Positions 7,643 to 15,153 of a stretch of 25,431 bases of DNA are shown in pieces; the first letter of the stretch is position 1, and the number at the start of each line of letters is the position of its first letter. The notes below the pieces were generated by a model. That model was not told where the DNA came from and ran no database searches. It saw nothing but the letters and a program-made list of their open reading frames with translations. Origin of the DNA: JBCBSK01 sp039819185 (GTDB lineage Bacteria > Pseudomonadota > Alphaproteobacteria > Rhizobiales > Tepidamorphaceae); the NCBI GenBank assembly GCA_039819185.1, contig JBCBSK010000037.1:1-25431 (forward strand). The letters run 5' to 3'. A program made the translations under genes and the position numbers.

Positions 7643-8239
7643 ATGGCATTCGAACTGCCAGACCTTCCCTACGCCTATGACGCGCTGATGCCTTACATGT
7701 CGGCGGAGACGCTCGAGTTCCACCACGACAAGCACCACAAGGCCTATGTCGACAACGGCAATGGCCTGGTTGCAGGCAGCGAGTTCGAGGGCAAGAGCCT
7801 CGAAGACATCGTCAAGACATCCTTCGGCAAGCATGCTGGCGTGTTCAACAATGCCGGCCAGCACTACAATCACATCCACTTCTGGCAGTGGATGAAGAAA
7901 GATGGTGGCGGCAACAAGCTGCCCGGCAAGCTGCAAGCTGCGATCGACTCAGATCTCGGCGGCTATGATGCCTTCCGCACCGCCTTCATCGAAGCCGGCA
8001 AGACCCAGTTCGGCTCCGGCTGGTGCTGGCTTGCAGTCAAGGGCGGCAAGCTCGAAGTCATGAAGACGGCGAATGGCGAAAGCCCGCTGGTTCATGACGC
8101 CACGCCGATCCTCGGCTGCGATGTGTGGGAGCACTCTTACTACATCGACTACCGCAACCGTCGACCCGACTATCTCGCAGCCTTTGTCGATCACATGATC
8201 AACTGGGAATATGTTGAGGGACTGTTCGATCAGGTTTGA
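7643..8239 (+). CDS. sodB: Superoxide dismutase, Fe/Mn family (iron-type)
   Basis: 198-residue enzyme that disproportionates superoxide to oxygen and hydrogen peroxide in the cytoplasm. Metal ligands are all visible: His27 in EFHHDKHH, His77 in QHYNHIHFW, Asp160 and His164 in CDVWEHSYYIDYRN. Gln73 in NNAGQ occupies the place of the outer-sphere glutamine of E. coli FeSOD, pointing to the iron-type or cambialistic subgroup; metal use is not proven. Length is normal and no signal peptide is present. GAGGAG just ahead of the ATG is the ribosome site. It is monocistronic, closed by a strong terminator 80 bases downstream and preceded by a 330-bp leader region. Confidence 0.95.
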   Translation: MAFELPDLPYAYDALMPYMSAETLEFHHDKHHKAYVDNGNGLVAGSEFEGKSLEDIVKTSFGKHAGVFNNAGQHYNHIHFWQWMKKDGGGNKLPGKLQAAIDSDLGGYDAFRTAFIEAGKTQFGSGWCWLAVKGGKLEVMKTANGESPLVHDATPILGCDVWEHSYYIDYRNRRPDYLAAFVDHMINWEYVEGLFDQV

Positions 8240-8266
8240 TCTCGGCTTGACGTCGAAACGAGATGG

Positions 8267-8315
8267 GAGCGGGATCAGGAAAACTGGGAACCGGTTGTCC
8301 GCCCGGATCCCGCTC
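8267..8315. repeat. Intergenic palindromic repeat, GAGCGGGATC-ended variant
   Basis: A 49-base imperfect palindrome whose 10-base ends, GAGCGGGATC (8267-8276) and GATCCCGCTC (8306-8315), are exact complements. The centre GGGAACCGGTTGTCCG is nearly the same as that of the two repeats at 13511 and 13618, so all three belong to one dispersed family. Sited between the sodB stop and its terminator. Confidence 0.6.
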
Positions 8316-8320
8316 AAATG

Positions 8321-8347
8321 AAAAAGGGGGCCTCGGCCCCCTTTTTT
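8321..8347 (+). terminator. Intrinsic terminator of sodB
   Basis: A-run, stem GGGGGC (8326-8331), loop CTCG, stem GCCCCC (8336-8341), then six T. The A5/T6 flanks pair too, so it would also work on the opposite strand, although no gene on that strand ends here. Confidence 0.92.
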
Positions 8348-8439
8348 CGTTCTGTGGCGCCGCTTGCGCACATCATGCTGTCACGTGACTGTCATGGCGT
8401 GGGACTACCGGTCGCACGCGCGTTACGGGTCATCTGGCT

Positions 8440-9417
8440 ATGATTACTGCATACATCCCCTCTGAGGCCGGGCTGTTGCCGGTGCAATGCGAGAAGACCC
8501 ATGTCATCCCGCCGCAGACCATCTGGCTTGATGTCCATGCAGCCGGGCCCGAGGAAGTGCGCTCTGCCGAACAGTTTCTGGGATTTAAACTACCGACCCG
8601 TGATGAGATGGGTGAGATCGAGACGTCATCGCGCATCTACACTAAGGAAGGTCGTTCCTATCTGACCGTGCTCGCACTGGTGAACTCTGAAACCGATGCG
8701 CCCGACACGCTCGATCTGACCTTCATCCTGATGAGGGACCGACTTGTCACGATACGTTATGCCAATCCGCGGCCGTTCACAATTTACACGGTGCGGGCTG
8801 CGATCGCGGGCGAGAGCGTGCGCGAGCCGGCCTATGTGCTGATCGGCATTCTCGAAGCCTTCATCGACCGCCTTGCTGATACCCTCGAACGCGCCGGCGG
8901 TGAAATCGATGGTGTTGCCCAGGACGTTTTCCATGGCACGCGGATACGGCCGATCCAGCCTGCTGAATTACGTGAAGTGGTGCGCCGCATCGGCCGAGCC
9001 GGCCATCTCGCGGCGAAAACGCGTGAAAGCCTGGCCACGATCGTGCGCGTGTTGATCCAGCTTGGCACGATGCTCCCTGAAAAACATCACGGCACCGAGA
9101 CGCGCGCTCATCTCAAGACGGCTGTACGCGACTGCCAGCAACTCGTTGATCATTCAAGCTATCTGTCCAACCGTACGGGCTTCTTGATGGATGCCATGAC
9201 CGGGCTGATCTCGATCGAGCAGAACAACATCATCAAGCTTTTCTCGGTCGCGGCGGTCGCTCTGATGCCGCCGACTCTGATCGCGTCGGTCTATGGCATG
9301 AACTTCGAGCACATGCCCGAACTGTCGCACCCGCTCGCCTATCCGATCGTGGTCGGCGCGATGATCGTGTCCTCGATCCTGCCCTACCTGTTCTTCCGGC
9401 GTAAGGGGTGGCTGTAG
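8440..9417 (+). CDS. CorA-family magnesium/cobalt transport protein
   Basis: 325-residue inner-membrane channel of the CorA (2-TM-GxN) family, expected to import Mg2+ and perhaps Co2+ or Ni2+, acting as a pentamer. The large N-terminal cytoplasmic domain (1-260) includes the long helix ending VDHSSYLSNRTGFLMDAMTG. It is followed by TM1 (about 264-284), the signature YGMNFEHMPEL with Gly286-Met287-Asn288 in the selectivity loop, and TM2 (about 301-318) ending in the basic tail FFRRKGWL. The C-terminal basic residues and the GMN motif are complete, so the gene looks functional. The ATG at 8440 lacks a strong ribosome site. It is preceded by the sodB terminator and so is transcribed on its own. 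Confidence 0.93.
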   Translation: MITAYIPSEAGLLPVQCEKTHVIPPQTIWLDVHAAGPEEVRSAEQFLGFKLPTRDEMGEIETSSRIYTKEGRSYLTVLALVNSETDAPDTLDLTFILMRDRLVTIRYANPRPFTIYTVRAAIAGESVREPAYVLIGILEAFIDRLADTLERAGGEIDGVAQDVFHGTRIRPIQPAELREVVRRIGRAGHLAAKTRESLATIVRVLIQLGTMLPEKHHGTETRAHLKTAVRDCQQLVDHSSYLSNRTGFLMDAMTGLISIEQNNIIKLFSVAAVALMPPTLIASVYGMNFEHMPELSHPLAYPIVVGAMIVSSILPYLFFRRKGWL

Positions 9418-9463
9418 CCTGGCCCTTGTTCTGCTGCGAGCTTTCCAGATGGCTGCATTGGGG

Positions 9464-9799
9464 TCAGTATATCGTCCTTAGCTCATTGATCCGGACCTGA
9501 TAAGCGCGCTCGACACAGAAATAGTCGTAGCCGCAATTGTTGCGCAATCTCAGCCAATTGCGCTGGTCTTCTTGGAGAAGCGAGCGCGTGCGGCTGCCAG
9601 AGGTGTTGCGGATCGAGAAATACAGGCTGGCCATCTCTTCATCGAGCGCACCGAGATAGGGTTCGTTGCAGATGATGCTTTCGACAGGTGTCGACGCATT
9701 GTTGCAGTTGAAGCTCTGGGCTCTTGCGTCGTTCGGTCCCATCAGACCTGCAAGAATCAGAAAAGCCGCACCTGCGGCGAACATGAGGATCGGTCGCAT
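9464..9799 (-). CDS. Secreted LprI/DUF1311-like protein
   Basis: 112 residues. The chosen ATG at 9799 follows a GGAGG ribosome site and gives a clean signal peptide MRPILMFAAGAAFLILAGLM with cleavage near DARA. The mature part has SFNCNNASTPVESIICNEPYL, then LGALDEEMASLYFSIRN, EDQRNWLRLRNNCGYDYFCVERAYQVRINEL. Two Cys pairs and the LxxLDxxMxxLY and QRxWLxxRxxC patterns match DUF1311 / LprI N-terminal proteins, periplasmic proteins with lysozyme-inhibitor members. An upstream start at 9847 would spoil the signal peptide. Whether it inhibits lysozyme is not known. Confidence 0.8.
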   Translation of the reverse strand: MRPILMFAAGAAFLILAGLMGPNDARAQSFNCNNASTPVESIICNEPYLGALDEEMASLYFSIRNTSGSRTRSLLQEDQRNWLRLRNNCGYDYFCVERAYQVRINELRTIY

Positions 9800-9931
9800 T
9801 TCGGCCTCCGGGTCCAATTGTGGCACTTTCGCGGCAATGGCCGCCATTTGGAAGCTATCGTGAGGACGGATGAAGTGCTGTGAGCCAGATCACCGACATC
9901 CGGGTTTCGCGGGATGGCGCGCCGGTTCAGA

Positions 9932-9959
9932 TTGTTATATTAGCCAGTCTGCATATATT
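9932..9959 (+). promoter_or_regulatory. Promoter-like and palindromic AT-rich site before the DUF2892 gene
   Basis: TTGTTA (9932-9937) and TATATT (9954-9959) are 16 bases apart and resemble a sigma-70 promoter. The same stretch contains the dyad TATAT-N12-ATATA (9936-9957, 22 bases), a size and AT-richness like operators of ArsR/BigR-type sulfide sensors that control DUF2892 proteins in other alphaproteobacteria. No such regulator gene is in the window. Confidence 0.4.
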
Positions 9960-9988
9960 CGGAGCAATCCGAGAGTTTGGAGACTCAC

Positions 9989-10204
9989 ATGACTTTGACG
10001 AAAAATGTCGGAACAATTGACAAAGTGCTGCGCGTAGTCGCTGGAATTGCGCTTCTCGCCTTCGCCTTTTTCGGCCCGGCGGACATGGCGTGGAAATGGC
10101 TTGGCCTGATCGGTATCGTACCTCTGGCAACAGCGTTCATGGGATCGTGCCCGGCCTATTCGATCCTCGGTGTCAGGACATCCAAGGCTGACGCGGCTAG
10201 CTGA
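9989..10204 (+). CDS. DUF2892 (YgaP-like) small membrane protein
   Basis: 71 residues starting MTLTKNVGTIDKVLRVVAG, with two hydrophobic segments (about 15-30 and 36-55) and GSCPAYSILGVRTS at the end. The N-terminal MxxNVGxxDrxlR and the C-terminal CPxYxxxGxxT patterns define DUF2892, also found as the membrane part of the rhodanese YgaP. The Cys near the end is conserved. The ATG at 9989 is preceded by TTGGAG; an in-frame TTG at 9977 is less likely. Its last 49 bases overlap, tail to tail, the 3' end of the DUF1194 gene. Sulfur-related roles are suggested by family only. Confidence 0.8.
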   Translation: MTLTKNVGTIDKVLRVVAGIALLAFAFFGPADMAWKWLGLIGIVPLATAFMGSCPAYSILGVRTSKADAAS

Positions 10205-10926
10205 CGGTCAGGCCCGGGCGGTGGCGGGCGATCGGCGATTTCGAGCACAAGCTTGGTGCGGACCGCATCTGCAAAGCTGCGATCCTGATCGGCGATCTCG
10301 ACGAAAGCGCGCGGGCCACCAATGACATCGCGGGCGTAGTGCTCTTCGAGCGGGATGCCGCCGGGGCCGCGATAGCCACCGCCAGGCCGCACGATCACCA
10401 ACCCATTGACGGTGATGCGCTGTGCGGCCGCATCGTCGCGTGCGTCCTGCACCGGCCGTCCGCCGATATTGGGGCCATCGCCCGAGACATCGATGACCCG
10501 GCGCAGTCCGTCATAGGCATTGGTGTTCAGGAGATGGACCGAATAGTCGATCGCAGCCGAGATTGAATTGTAGCCGCGTGCGGCCCGCGGTGCGTTGACG
10601 AGAGCGTCGGCAAAGGCTTGCGCGCTGTCCAGATCGCGCACCACCATCCAGTCAACAATGGTGTGCTGCGAGGTCGGCCCGCCCCATTCGACATAGGCCA
10701 CTGCGATCGCGCCGTATCCATTGCCGGCGATGGCGTTGAGCACCTCGGAACTGGTGATCGCGTCGGCATATCCCTGACGCTGGAAGGCGAGTTCATCATC
10801 ATCGATCGAGCCGGATCCGTCGGCCGCCAGCACCAGCTCGACATCGACGATCTCGCCTTGGGCGACGGCCGATACTGGCGCGACCAGCGCGGCTATCAAC
10901 ACAAGTGAGAAAAACCAGTTCGCCAC
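10156..10926 (-). CDS. DUF1194 secreted protein with von Willebrand A-like domain
   Basis: 256 residues with a signal peptide (MANWFFSLVLIAALVAPVSAVAQ), encoded from a GTG at 10926 after GGGAG. The mature domain begins VDVELVLAADGSGSIDDDELAFQRQGYADAI; DGSGS is the metal-ion-dependent adhesion site of von Willebrand A folds, with RRVIDVSGDGPN as a later metal loop and GGPRAFVEIADQDRSFADAVRTKL near the end. This matches DUF1194, a periplasmic family of unknown function common in alphaproteobacteria. The C-terminal PPPPGPDRQ tail is disordered. It overlaps the convergent DUF2892 gene by 49 bases. Confidence 0.85.
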   Translation of the reverse strand: MANWFFSLVLIAALVAPVSAVAQGEIVDVELVLAADGSGSIDDDELAFQRQGYADAITSSEVLNAIAGNGYGAIAVAYVEWGGPTSQHTIVDWMVVRDLDSAQAFADALVNAPRAARGYNSISAAIDYSVHLLNTNAYDGLRRVIDVSGDGPNIGGRPVQDARDDAAAQRITVNGLVIVRPGGGYRGPGGIPLEEHYARDVIGGPRAFVEIADQDRSFADAVRTKLVLEIADRPPPPGPDRQLAASALDVLTPRIE

Positions 10927-11034
10927 TGCACGCTCCCGTTCTCGCGTGTATCTCTACATGCGCAGCATTTAGGACAGTTACGCGGCTAGCGTAGGTCGGG
11001 ATGACCGGGTCAAGAGCAAATTTCCCACCCCGGG

Positions 11035-11907
11035 TCAGCCGCCATGGGCAAAGGTCCAATAGAGCTCGCGGGCAAGTGCTGCCACTGGGCCGGGCTGCAG
11101 GTCGCGGTCATCGATCTTGGTGATCGGCACGACCTTGGCATAGTTGCCGGTCGAGAAGATTTCGTCGGCGTCCTGAAGTTCGCGATAGGGGATGATCCGC
11201 TCGACGACGTTGCGACCCGCATCGCGCAGAAGCTTGATGACGCGCTGGCGTGTGATCCCGTTCAGGAAGGTGCCATTGGGATAGGGCGTGTGGACGACGC
11301 CGTCCTTGACCATGAACAGGTTTGCGGTGGCGAGTTCCGCGACATTGCCCATCGCATCAAGCAGCACGGCGTTGTCGAAGCCAAGTGCTTGAACCTCGCG
11401 CAAGGCGCGCGCCGAGTTCGGATAGAGACACGCCGCCTTGGCGTCGACGGGCGCGGTCTCCAGCGTCGGCCGGCGAAAGCTTGTCTTGGTGATCGAGAAA
11501 CTGCCGCCAGGGTCCGGCATCGCGGTGTCGAACACGGAGATGCAGAACTGGGTGGTCTCGGCCAGCGGCACAACCCCGTAATAGCCGCCCTGTTCGGCCC
11601 AATACATCGGCTTGATGTAAAGCGCTGTGCCCTTGTCGAACTTGGCCACGCCATCTTGTGCCAGTTCCATGATCTCTCCGGCCTTGTGGCCGGGGGTCAG
11701 GCCGAAAGCCTCGGCTGACGCATTGACGCGTCCGCAATGAGCTTCGAGGTCTGGCGTCACGCCTTCGAACGCGCGTGCGCCATCGAACACGCAACTGCCA
11801 AGCCACAGTCCATGGGTGCGGGCGCTGACGATAGCTGGATTGCCCTCATGCCACGCGCCTTCGAAATAGGTCCATGTCTCCGACCATGCCGTACCGCCAT
11901 GCGCCAT
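11035..11907 (-). CDS. ilvE: Branched-chain amino acid aminotransferase, fold-type IV
   Basis: 290-residue PLP enzyme moving the amino group between glutamate and leucine, isoleucine or valine. The PLP lysine is Lys157 in APVDAKAACLYPNSARAL, followed by LGFDNAVLLDAMGNVAELATANLF, with the acidic residue and TANLF of fold IV. The GTFLNGITRQRVIKLL and STGNYAKVVPI segments complete the PLP phosphate and active-site loops. The family includes D-amino acid aminotransferase and aminodeoxychorismate lyase; this variant lacks some classic BCAT spacing, so alpha-keto acid specificity is not certain. A TGGAGAA ribosome site precedes ATG 11907. It is monocistronic and divergent from the cytochrome genes. 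Confidence 0.85.
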   Translation of the reverse strand: MAHGGTAWSETWTYFEGAWHEGNPAIVSARTHGLWLGSCVFDGARAFEGVTPDLEAHCGRVNASAEAFGLTPGHKAGEIMELAQDGVAKFDKGTALYIKPMYWAEQGGYYGVVPLAETTQFCISVFDTAMPDPGGSFSITKTSFRRPTLETAPVDAKAACLYPNSARALREVQALGFDNAVLLDAMGNVAELATANLFMVKDGVVHTPYPNGTFLNGITRQRVIKLLRDAGRNVVERIIPYRELQDADEIFSTGNYAKVVPITKIDDRDLQPGPVAALARELYWTFAHGG

Positions 11908-12126
11908 ATCGTTCTCCAGATCCGTTTCTAAGCATCGAAGTCGGCGCGCGGGCAGGCGTCAAGCGGTTTGGAATGCATGCCGGCCCTGTTCGTGCGATCG
12001 ATCCGGCATGCCGTCATCACGATTTCATGCTTTCGTGAGTTGATTGCGTTGGACCGCAGTGGAACAATTCTAATGCGAGGGCTCCTTGTGTGCCAATGTC
12101 GGAGCCGCAACCTACAGGAGCTGTTT

Positions 12127-12579
12127 ATGACGCCACGTCTTGCAATCCTCGGCCTTGCGGCCGCCGTCTCTCTAGGCTCGGTTGCGATCGCAAGTGCGAT
12201 CGACGATCCGATCGAAGCCCGTCAGGCGATCATGAAGGACACCGGCGCAGGCATCGGAACGCTGGTCGGCATGGTGCGCGGTGAAGTCGAGTTTAACGCC
12301 GTCGCGGCCAAGATGGCGCTGCATGCGATCCACTCAAGCTCGATTGGGTTTCCGCAATTCTTCCCCGAGGGTTCGGAGACCGGCGGCGACACCGAAGCAG
12401 CTCCCGCCATATGGGAAGACAAGGCCGACTTCATGGCCAAGGCTGCGGATATGACAACCGTCACGGCTGCGGCGATCGAGAGCCCGCCCGAGTCGATCGA
12501 TGACGTCCGGACTGTATTGGGCGCGGTTGGCGATACCTGCCAGGCTTGTCACGAAGTCTACCGGATCGAGGACGAGTAA
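12127..12579 (+). CDS. Cytochrome c' (class II c-type cytochrome)
   Basis: 150 residues. The signal peptide (MTPRLAILGLAAAVSLGSVA, cleavage near IASA) sends it to the periplasm. The haem motif is C-terminal, Cys138-Gln-Ala-Cys141-His142 in DTCQACHEVYR, as expected for four-helix class II cytochromes, and DDPIEARQAIMKD is the usual N-terminal helix. Such proteins bind NO or CO and can act in nitric-oxide defence or electron transfer. The ATG at 12127 follows AGGAGC. The diheme cytochrome gene starts 27 bases after its stop, so the two are probably one operon. Confidence 0.88.
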   Translation: MTPRLAILGLAAAVSLGSVAIASAIDDPIEARQAIMKDTGAGIGTLVGMVRGEVEFNAVAAKMALHAIHSSSIGFPQFFPEGSETGGDTEAAPAIWEDKADFMAKAADMTTVTAAAIESPPESIDDVRTVLGAVGDTCQACHEVYRIEDE

Positions 12580-12606
12580 GCCGGCATCTCTTGGAACCAT
12601 GCGGTC

Positions 12607-13509
12607 ATGCGGCTGATCGTCGTCCTGCTTGCGCTGATTGCCTTCGGCGGCGGTGTGTTCTGGGTGCTGACGGCGCCTGACACGCTCACCGCGGAAGCGC
12701 TGCCTGAGCATGAGCCGGACGTAGACAACGGCCGCTACATGTTCTTTGCCGGCGGTTGCGCCTCTTGCCATGCCGCCGAGGATCAGGACGACCCGTTGGT
12801 GCTTGGCGGAGGGCACAGGCTCGAAACACCCTTCGGCACCTTCGTCGCGCCGAACATTTCCTCCGACCCCGATCAGGGGATCGGCGGCTGGTCGATGATC
12901 GCGTTCGTCAACGCCATGGTGCGCGGCGTGAGCCCGAATGGCGCGCATTACTACCCGGCCTTTCCCTATACGTCCTATGCCCGGATGCGGCTCGAAGACG
13001 TGATGGATCTAAAGGCATTTCTCGACACTGTGCCTACTGATGCGACGCCATCAGAGCCGCATGAACTCTCGTTTCCCTACTCGGTACGTCGGGGTCTTGG
13101 CTTGTGGAAGATGCGCTATCTGCCAGAGCTGGGGCCTGTCTTGGTCGAGAACGATGCCCCGGAGGTCGCGCGCGGGCGCTATCTTGCTGACGGTCCGTCT
13201 CATTGCGCCGAATGCCATACACCACGTGATGTGTTCGGCGGGCTCCGGCCGGGCCTTGCCTATGCCGGTGCCGTGGCCGCGGAAGGTGAGGGGTGGGTGC
13301 CCAACATCACGCCACATCCGGACGGCATAGAGGATTGGAGCACGGGCGATATCGCATTTGCGCTCGAAACCGGCTTCACGCCCGATTTCGACGTGCTCGG
13401 CTCGACGATGGCAGCGGTCGTGCGCAATATGGCCGAACTCACGCCAGAAGACCGCGAGGCGATCGCGGCTTATCTGGCAGCCCTGCCGCCCTTGCCGGAT
13501 GCGCGCTAA
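12607..13509 (+). CDS. Diheme c-type cytochrome
   Basis: 300 residues with one N-terminal hydrophobic anchor or signal (LIVVLLALIAFGGGVFWVL) and two haem sites, CASCH (Cys51/Cys54/His55) and CAECH (Cys200/Cys203/His204), each in a cytochrome c domain of similar layout. Segments TPFGTFVAPNISSDPDQGIGGW and VPNITPHPDGIEDWSTGDIA are the repeated distal ligand regions. Overall it resembles the membrane-bound electron-acceptor cytochromes of PQQ or FAD dehydrogenases (alcohol or gluconate dehydrogenase subunits). No dehydrogenase gene lies beside it, so its donor is unknown. It follows the cytochrome c' gene by 27 bases. Confidence 0.88.
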   Translation: MRLIVVLLALIAFGGGVFWVLTAPDTLTAEALPEHEPDVDNGRYMFFAGGCASCHAAEDQDDPLVLGGGHRLETPFGTFVAPNISSDPDQGIGGWSMIAFVNAMVRGVSPNGAHYYPAFPYTSYARMRLEDVMDLKAFLDTVPTDATPSEPHELSFPYSVRRGLGLWKMRYLPELGPVLVENDAPEVARGRYLADGPSHCAECHTPRDVFGGLRPGLAYAGAVAAEGEGWVPNITPHPDGIEDWSTGDIAFALETGFTPDFDVLGSTMAAVVRNMAELTPEDREAIAAYLAALPPLPDAR

Positions 13510-13510
13510 A

Positions 13511-13566
13511 GCAATTCCAGGAGTTCGGCTTGGCCGAACGGGAACCGGTTTTCCGTCCGGAATTGC
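13511..13566. repeat. Palindromic repeat, copy A, with nested hairpin
   Basis: Ends GCAATTCC (13511-13518) and GGAATTGC (13559-13566) are exact complements. Where copy B has a short ATGAAAAGT-like stretch, copy A carries a separate perfect hairpin, GTTCGGC-TTG-GCCGAAC (13523-13539). The shared tail, 13540-13581, equals 13635-13676 with one mismatch. It belongs to the palindromic elements found between genes of many Hyphomicrobiales. Confidence 0.8.
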
Positions 13567-13617
13567 GGCCATCAGACTGCATGACAGGTTGCACGTCTGA
13601 GCGCGTATGTTGCCAGA

Positions 13618-13661
13618 GCAATTCCATGAAAAGTGGGAACCGGTTTTCCGTCCGGAATTGC
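13618..13661. repeat. Palindromic repeat, copy B
   Basis: Second copy with ends GCAATTCC (13618-13625) and GGAATTGC (13654-13661), shorter than copy A. A 42-base segment (13635-13676) is the same as 13540-13581 except at 13663 (A instead of G), giving a direct-repeat period of 95 bases. The 215-bp region between the diheme cytochrome and the M20 peptidase holds these repeats and no gene. Confidence 0.8.
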
Positions 13662-13724
13662 GACCATCAGACTGCAAGACATGTCATACTGCTTGAGCAC
13701 GCCCGTTTATAGCTCAGGTCGCGT

Positions 13725-15122
13725 TCAGCTGGCCCGCAAGCTCATCAGCAACCGCGCCCAGGTGCGGATCCCCGAGTGGAAACTCTTGAGATTGTATTTC
13801 TCGTTCGGCGAGTGAATTCGGTCGTCGTCCAGCGCGAAGCCGATCAACAGGCTGTCCATGCCGAGCTTGCGTTTAAAGTCGCCGACGATCGGGATCGACC
13901 CGCCTGAGCCGACCAGCACAGCCTCGGTGCCCCACTCGTCGGCGATCGCCTGCCGTGCCGGTGCGAGATAGGGACTGTCGAGCGGCAGTGACAGGGCCGG
14001 AGACCCGCCGCCGTCCTCCGAAAAGCTCGCGGTGCAATCCTCCGGAATGAGGTCGCGCACCATGGTGCGGAAGGCCTCGATGACTTTCGCAGGGTCCTGG
14101 TCGGCCACGAGCCGGAAGGTGAACTTGGCAGAGGCTTGCGACGGGATCACGGTCTTGGAGCCGATGCCGGTATAGCCGCCGATCATGCCATTCACTTCCG
14201 CCGTCGGCCGCGCCCAGATCCGTTCAAGGCCCGGCCGTCCCGCCTCGCCGAACGGGGTTTTAAGCCCGATCTCGTCGAGAAAAGCGGTTTCGTCGAAGCC
14301 CATCTCCCGCCATTGAGCGTCGACCTCGGCTTCGAGCGGCACGACGTCATCATAAAACCCTGGGATCGCGATCCGCTCCGTCTCATCATGCAACGCGGCG
14401 ATAACCTTCGACAGGATACGGATCGGGTTCTGCGCCGAGCCGCCATACATGCCCGAGTGCAGATCTCGGCTCGCCGCCTCGATCGTCACCTCGTCATGGG
14501 CAAGGCCGCGTAGCCGCGTCGTTATCGCCGGCGTGTCCGGGGTCCACATTCCGGTGTCGCAAACCATGGCGACATCGGCGCGGAGCTCATCTTGATGCGC
14601 GTCTAGGAAGGGACCAAGGCTCGGCGAGCCGGATTCTTCCTCGCCTTCGAACAGGATTGTCACTGGCACCGGCATGTCGCCATGAACGGCTCGAATGGCG
14701 CGCACGGCCTCGACAAAGGTCATCAACTGACCCTTGTCGTCCGACGCGCCACGGCAGACAATGATCTTGCCGTCCGAGCCGTCGTTCAGCTGTGGATCAA
14801 AGGGTCCAGATTCCCAGAGATCGAGAGGATCGGCGGGCTGGACGTCGTAATGACCGTAAAACAGAACATGCGGTCCGGTCGTGGTTTCCTTGGCCGGTCC
14901 GCCATGGGCGACGACCATGGGCTTTCCTGATGTGTCGCGGCGCGAGGCAGTGAAACCAAGACCGGATAGCTCAGCGACCAGCCAATCGGCGGCGCGGACG
15001 CAGTCGTCCGTATAGGCCGGGTCGGTCGAAACCGAGGGGATGCGCAACAGCTCGAACAGGCGCGACAGGCTGTGATCGAGCCCTCTATCGATGGCCGAAA
15101 GAACTGGGGTGATATCGGACAT
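13725..15122 (-). CDS. M20-family metallopeptidase (dipeptidase)
   Basis: 465 residues, a cytoplasmic dizinc enzyme that hydrolyses dipeptides or similar amides. Metal and catalytic residues are visible: His91 in LFYGHYDVQP, Asp128 in CRGASDDKGQ, Glu161/Glu162 in FEGEEESGS, Asp189 in VCDTGMW and His437 in RIHSPNEKY near the end. The dimerisation lid (about 200-360) contains DLHSGMYGG. The start at 15122 has a GGGAGAC ribosome site. The frame stays open upstream to 15536, but that part lies opposite the YjgR coding sequence and has no family match. It begins 31 bases after the YjgR-like gene, so both are likely co-transcribed. Beta-Ala-Xaa or carnosine-like substrates cannot be told apart by eye. 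Confidence 0.92.
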   Translation of the reverse strand: MSDITPVLSAIDRGLDHSLSRLFELLRIPSVSTDPAYTDDCVRAADWLVAELSGLGFTASRRDTSGKPMVVAHGGPAKETTTGPHVLFYGHYDVQPADPLDLWESGPFDPQLNDGSDGKIIVCRGASDDKGQLMTFVEAVRAIRAVHGDMPVPVTILFEGEEESGSPSLGPFLDAHQDELRADVAMVCDTGMWTPDTPAITTRLRGLAHDEVTIEAASRDLHSGMYGGSAQNPIRILSKVIAALHDETERIAIPGFYDDVVPLEAEVDAQWREMGFDETAFLDEIGLKTPFGEAGRPGLERIWARPTAEVNGMIGGYTGIGSKTVIPSQASAKFTFRLVADQDPAKVIEAFRTMVRDLIPEDCTASFSEDGGGSPALSLPLDSPYLAPARQAIADEWGTEAVLVGSGGSIPIVGDFKRKLGMDSLLIGFALDDDRIHSPNEKYNLKSFHSGIRTWARLLMSLRAS

Positions 15123-15153
15123 AGAGGTCTCCCTTGAAGATGGTCGGCTTGGC

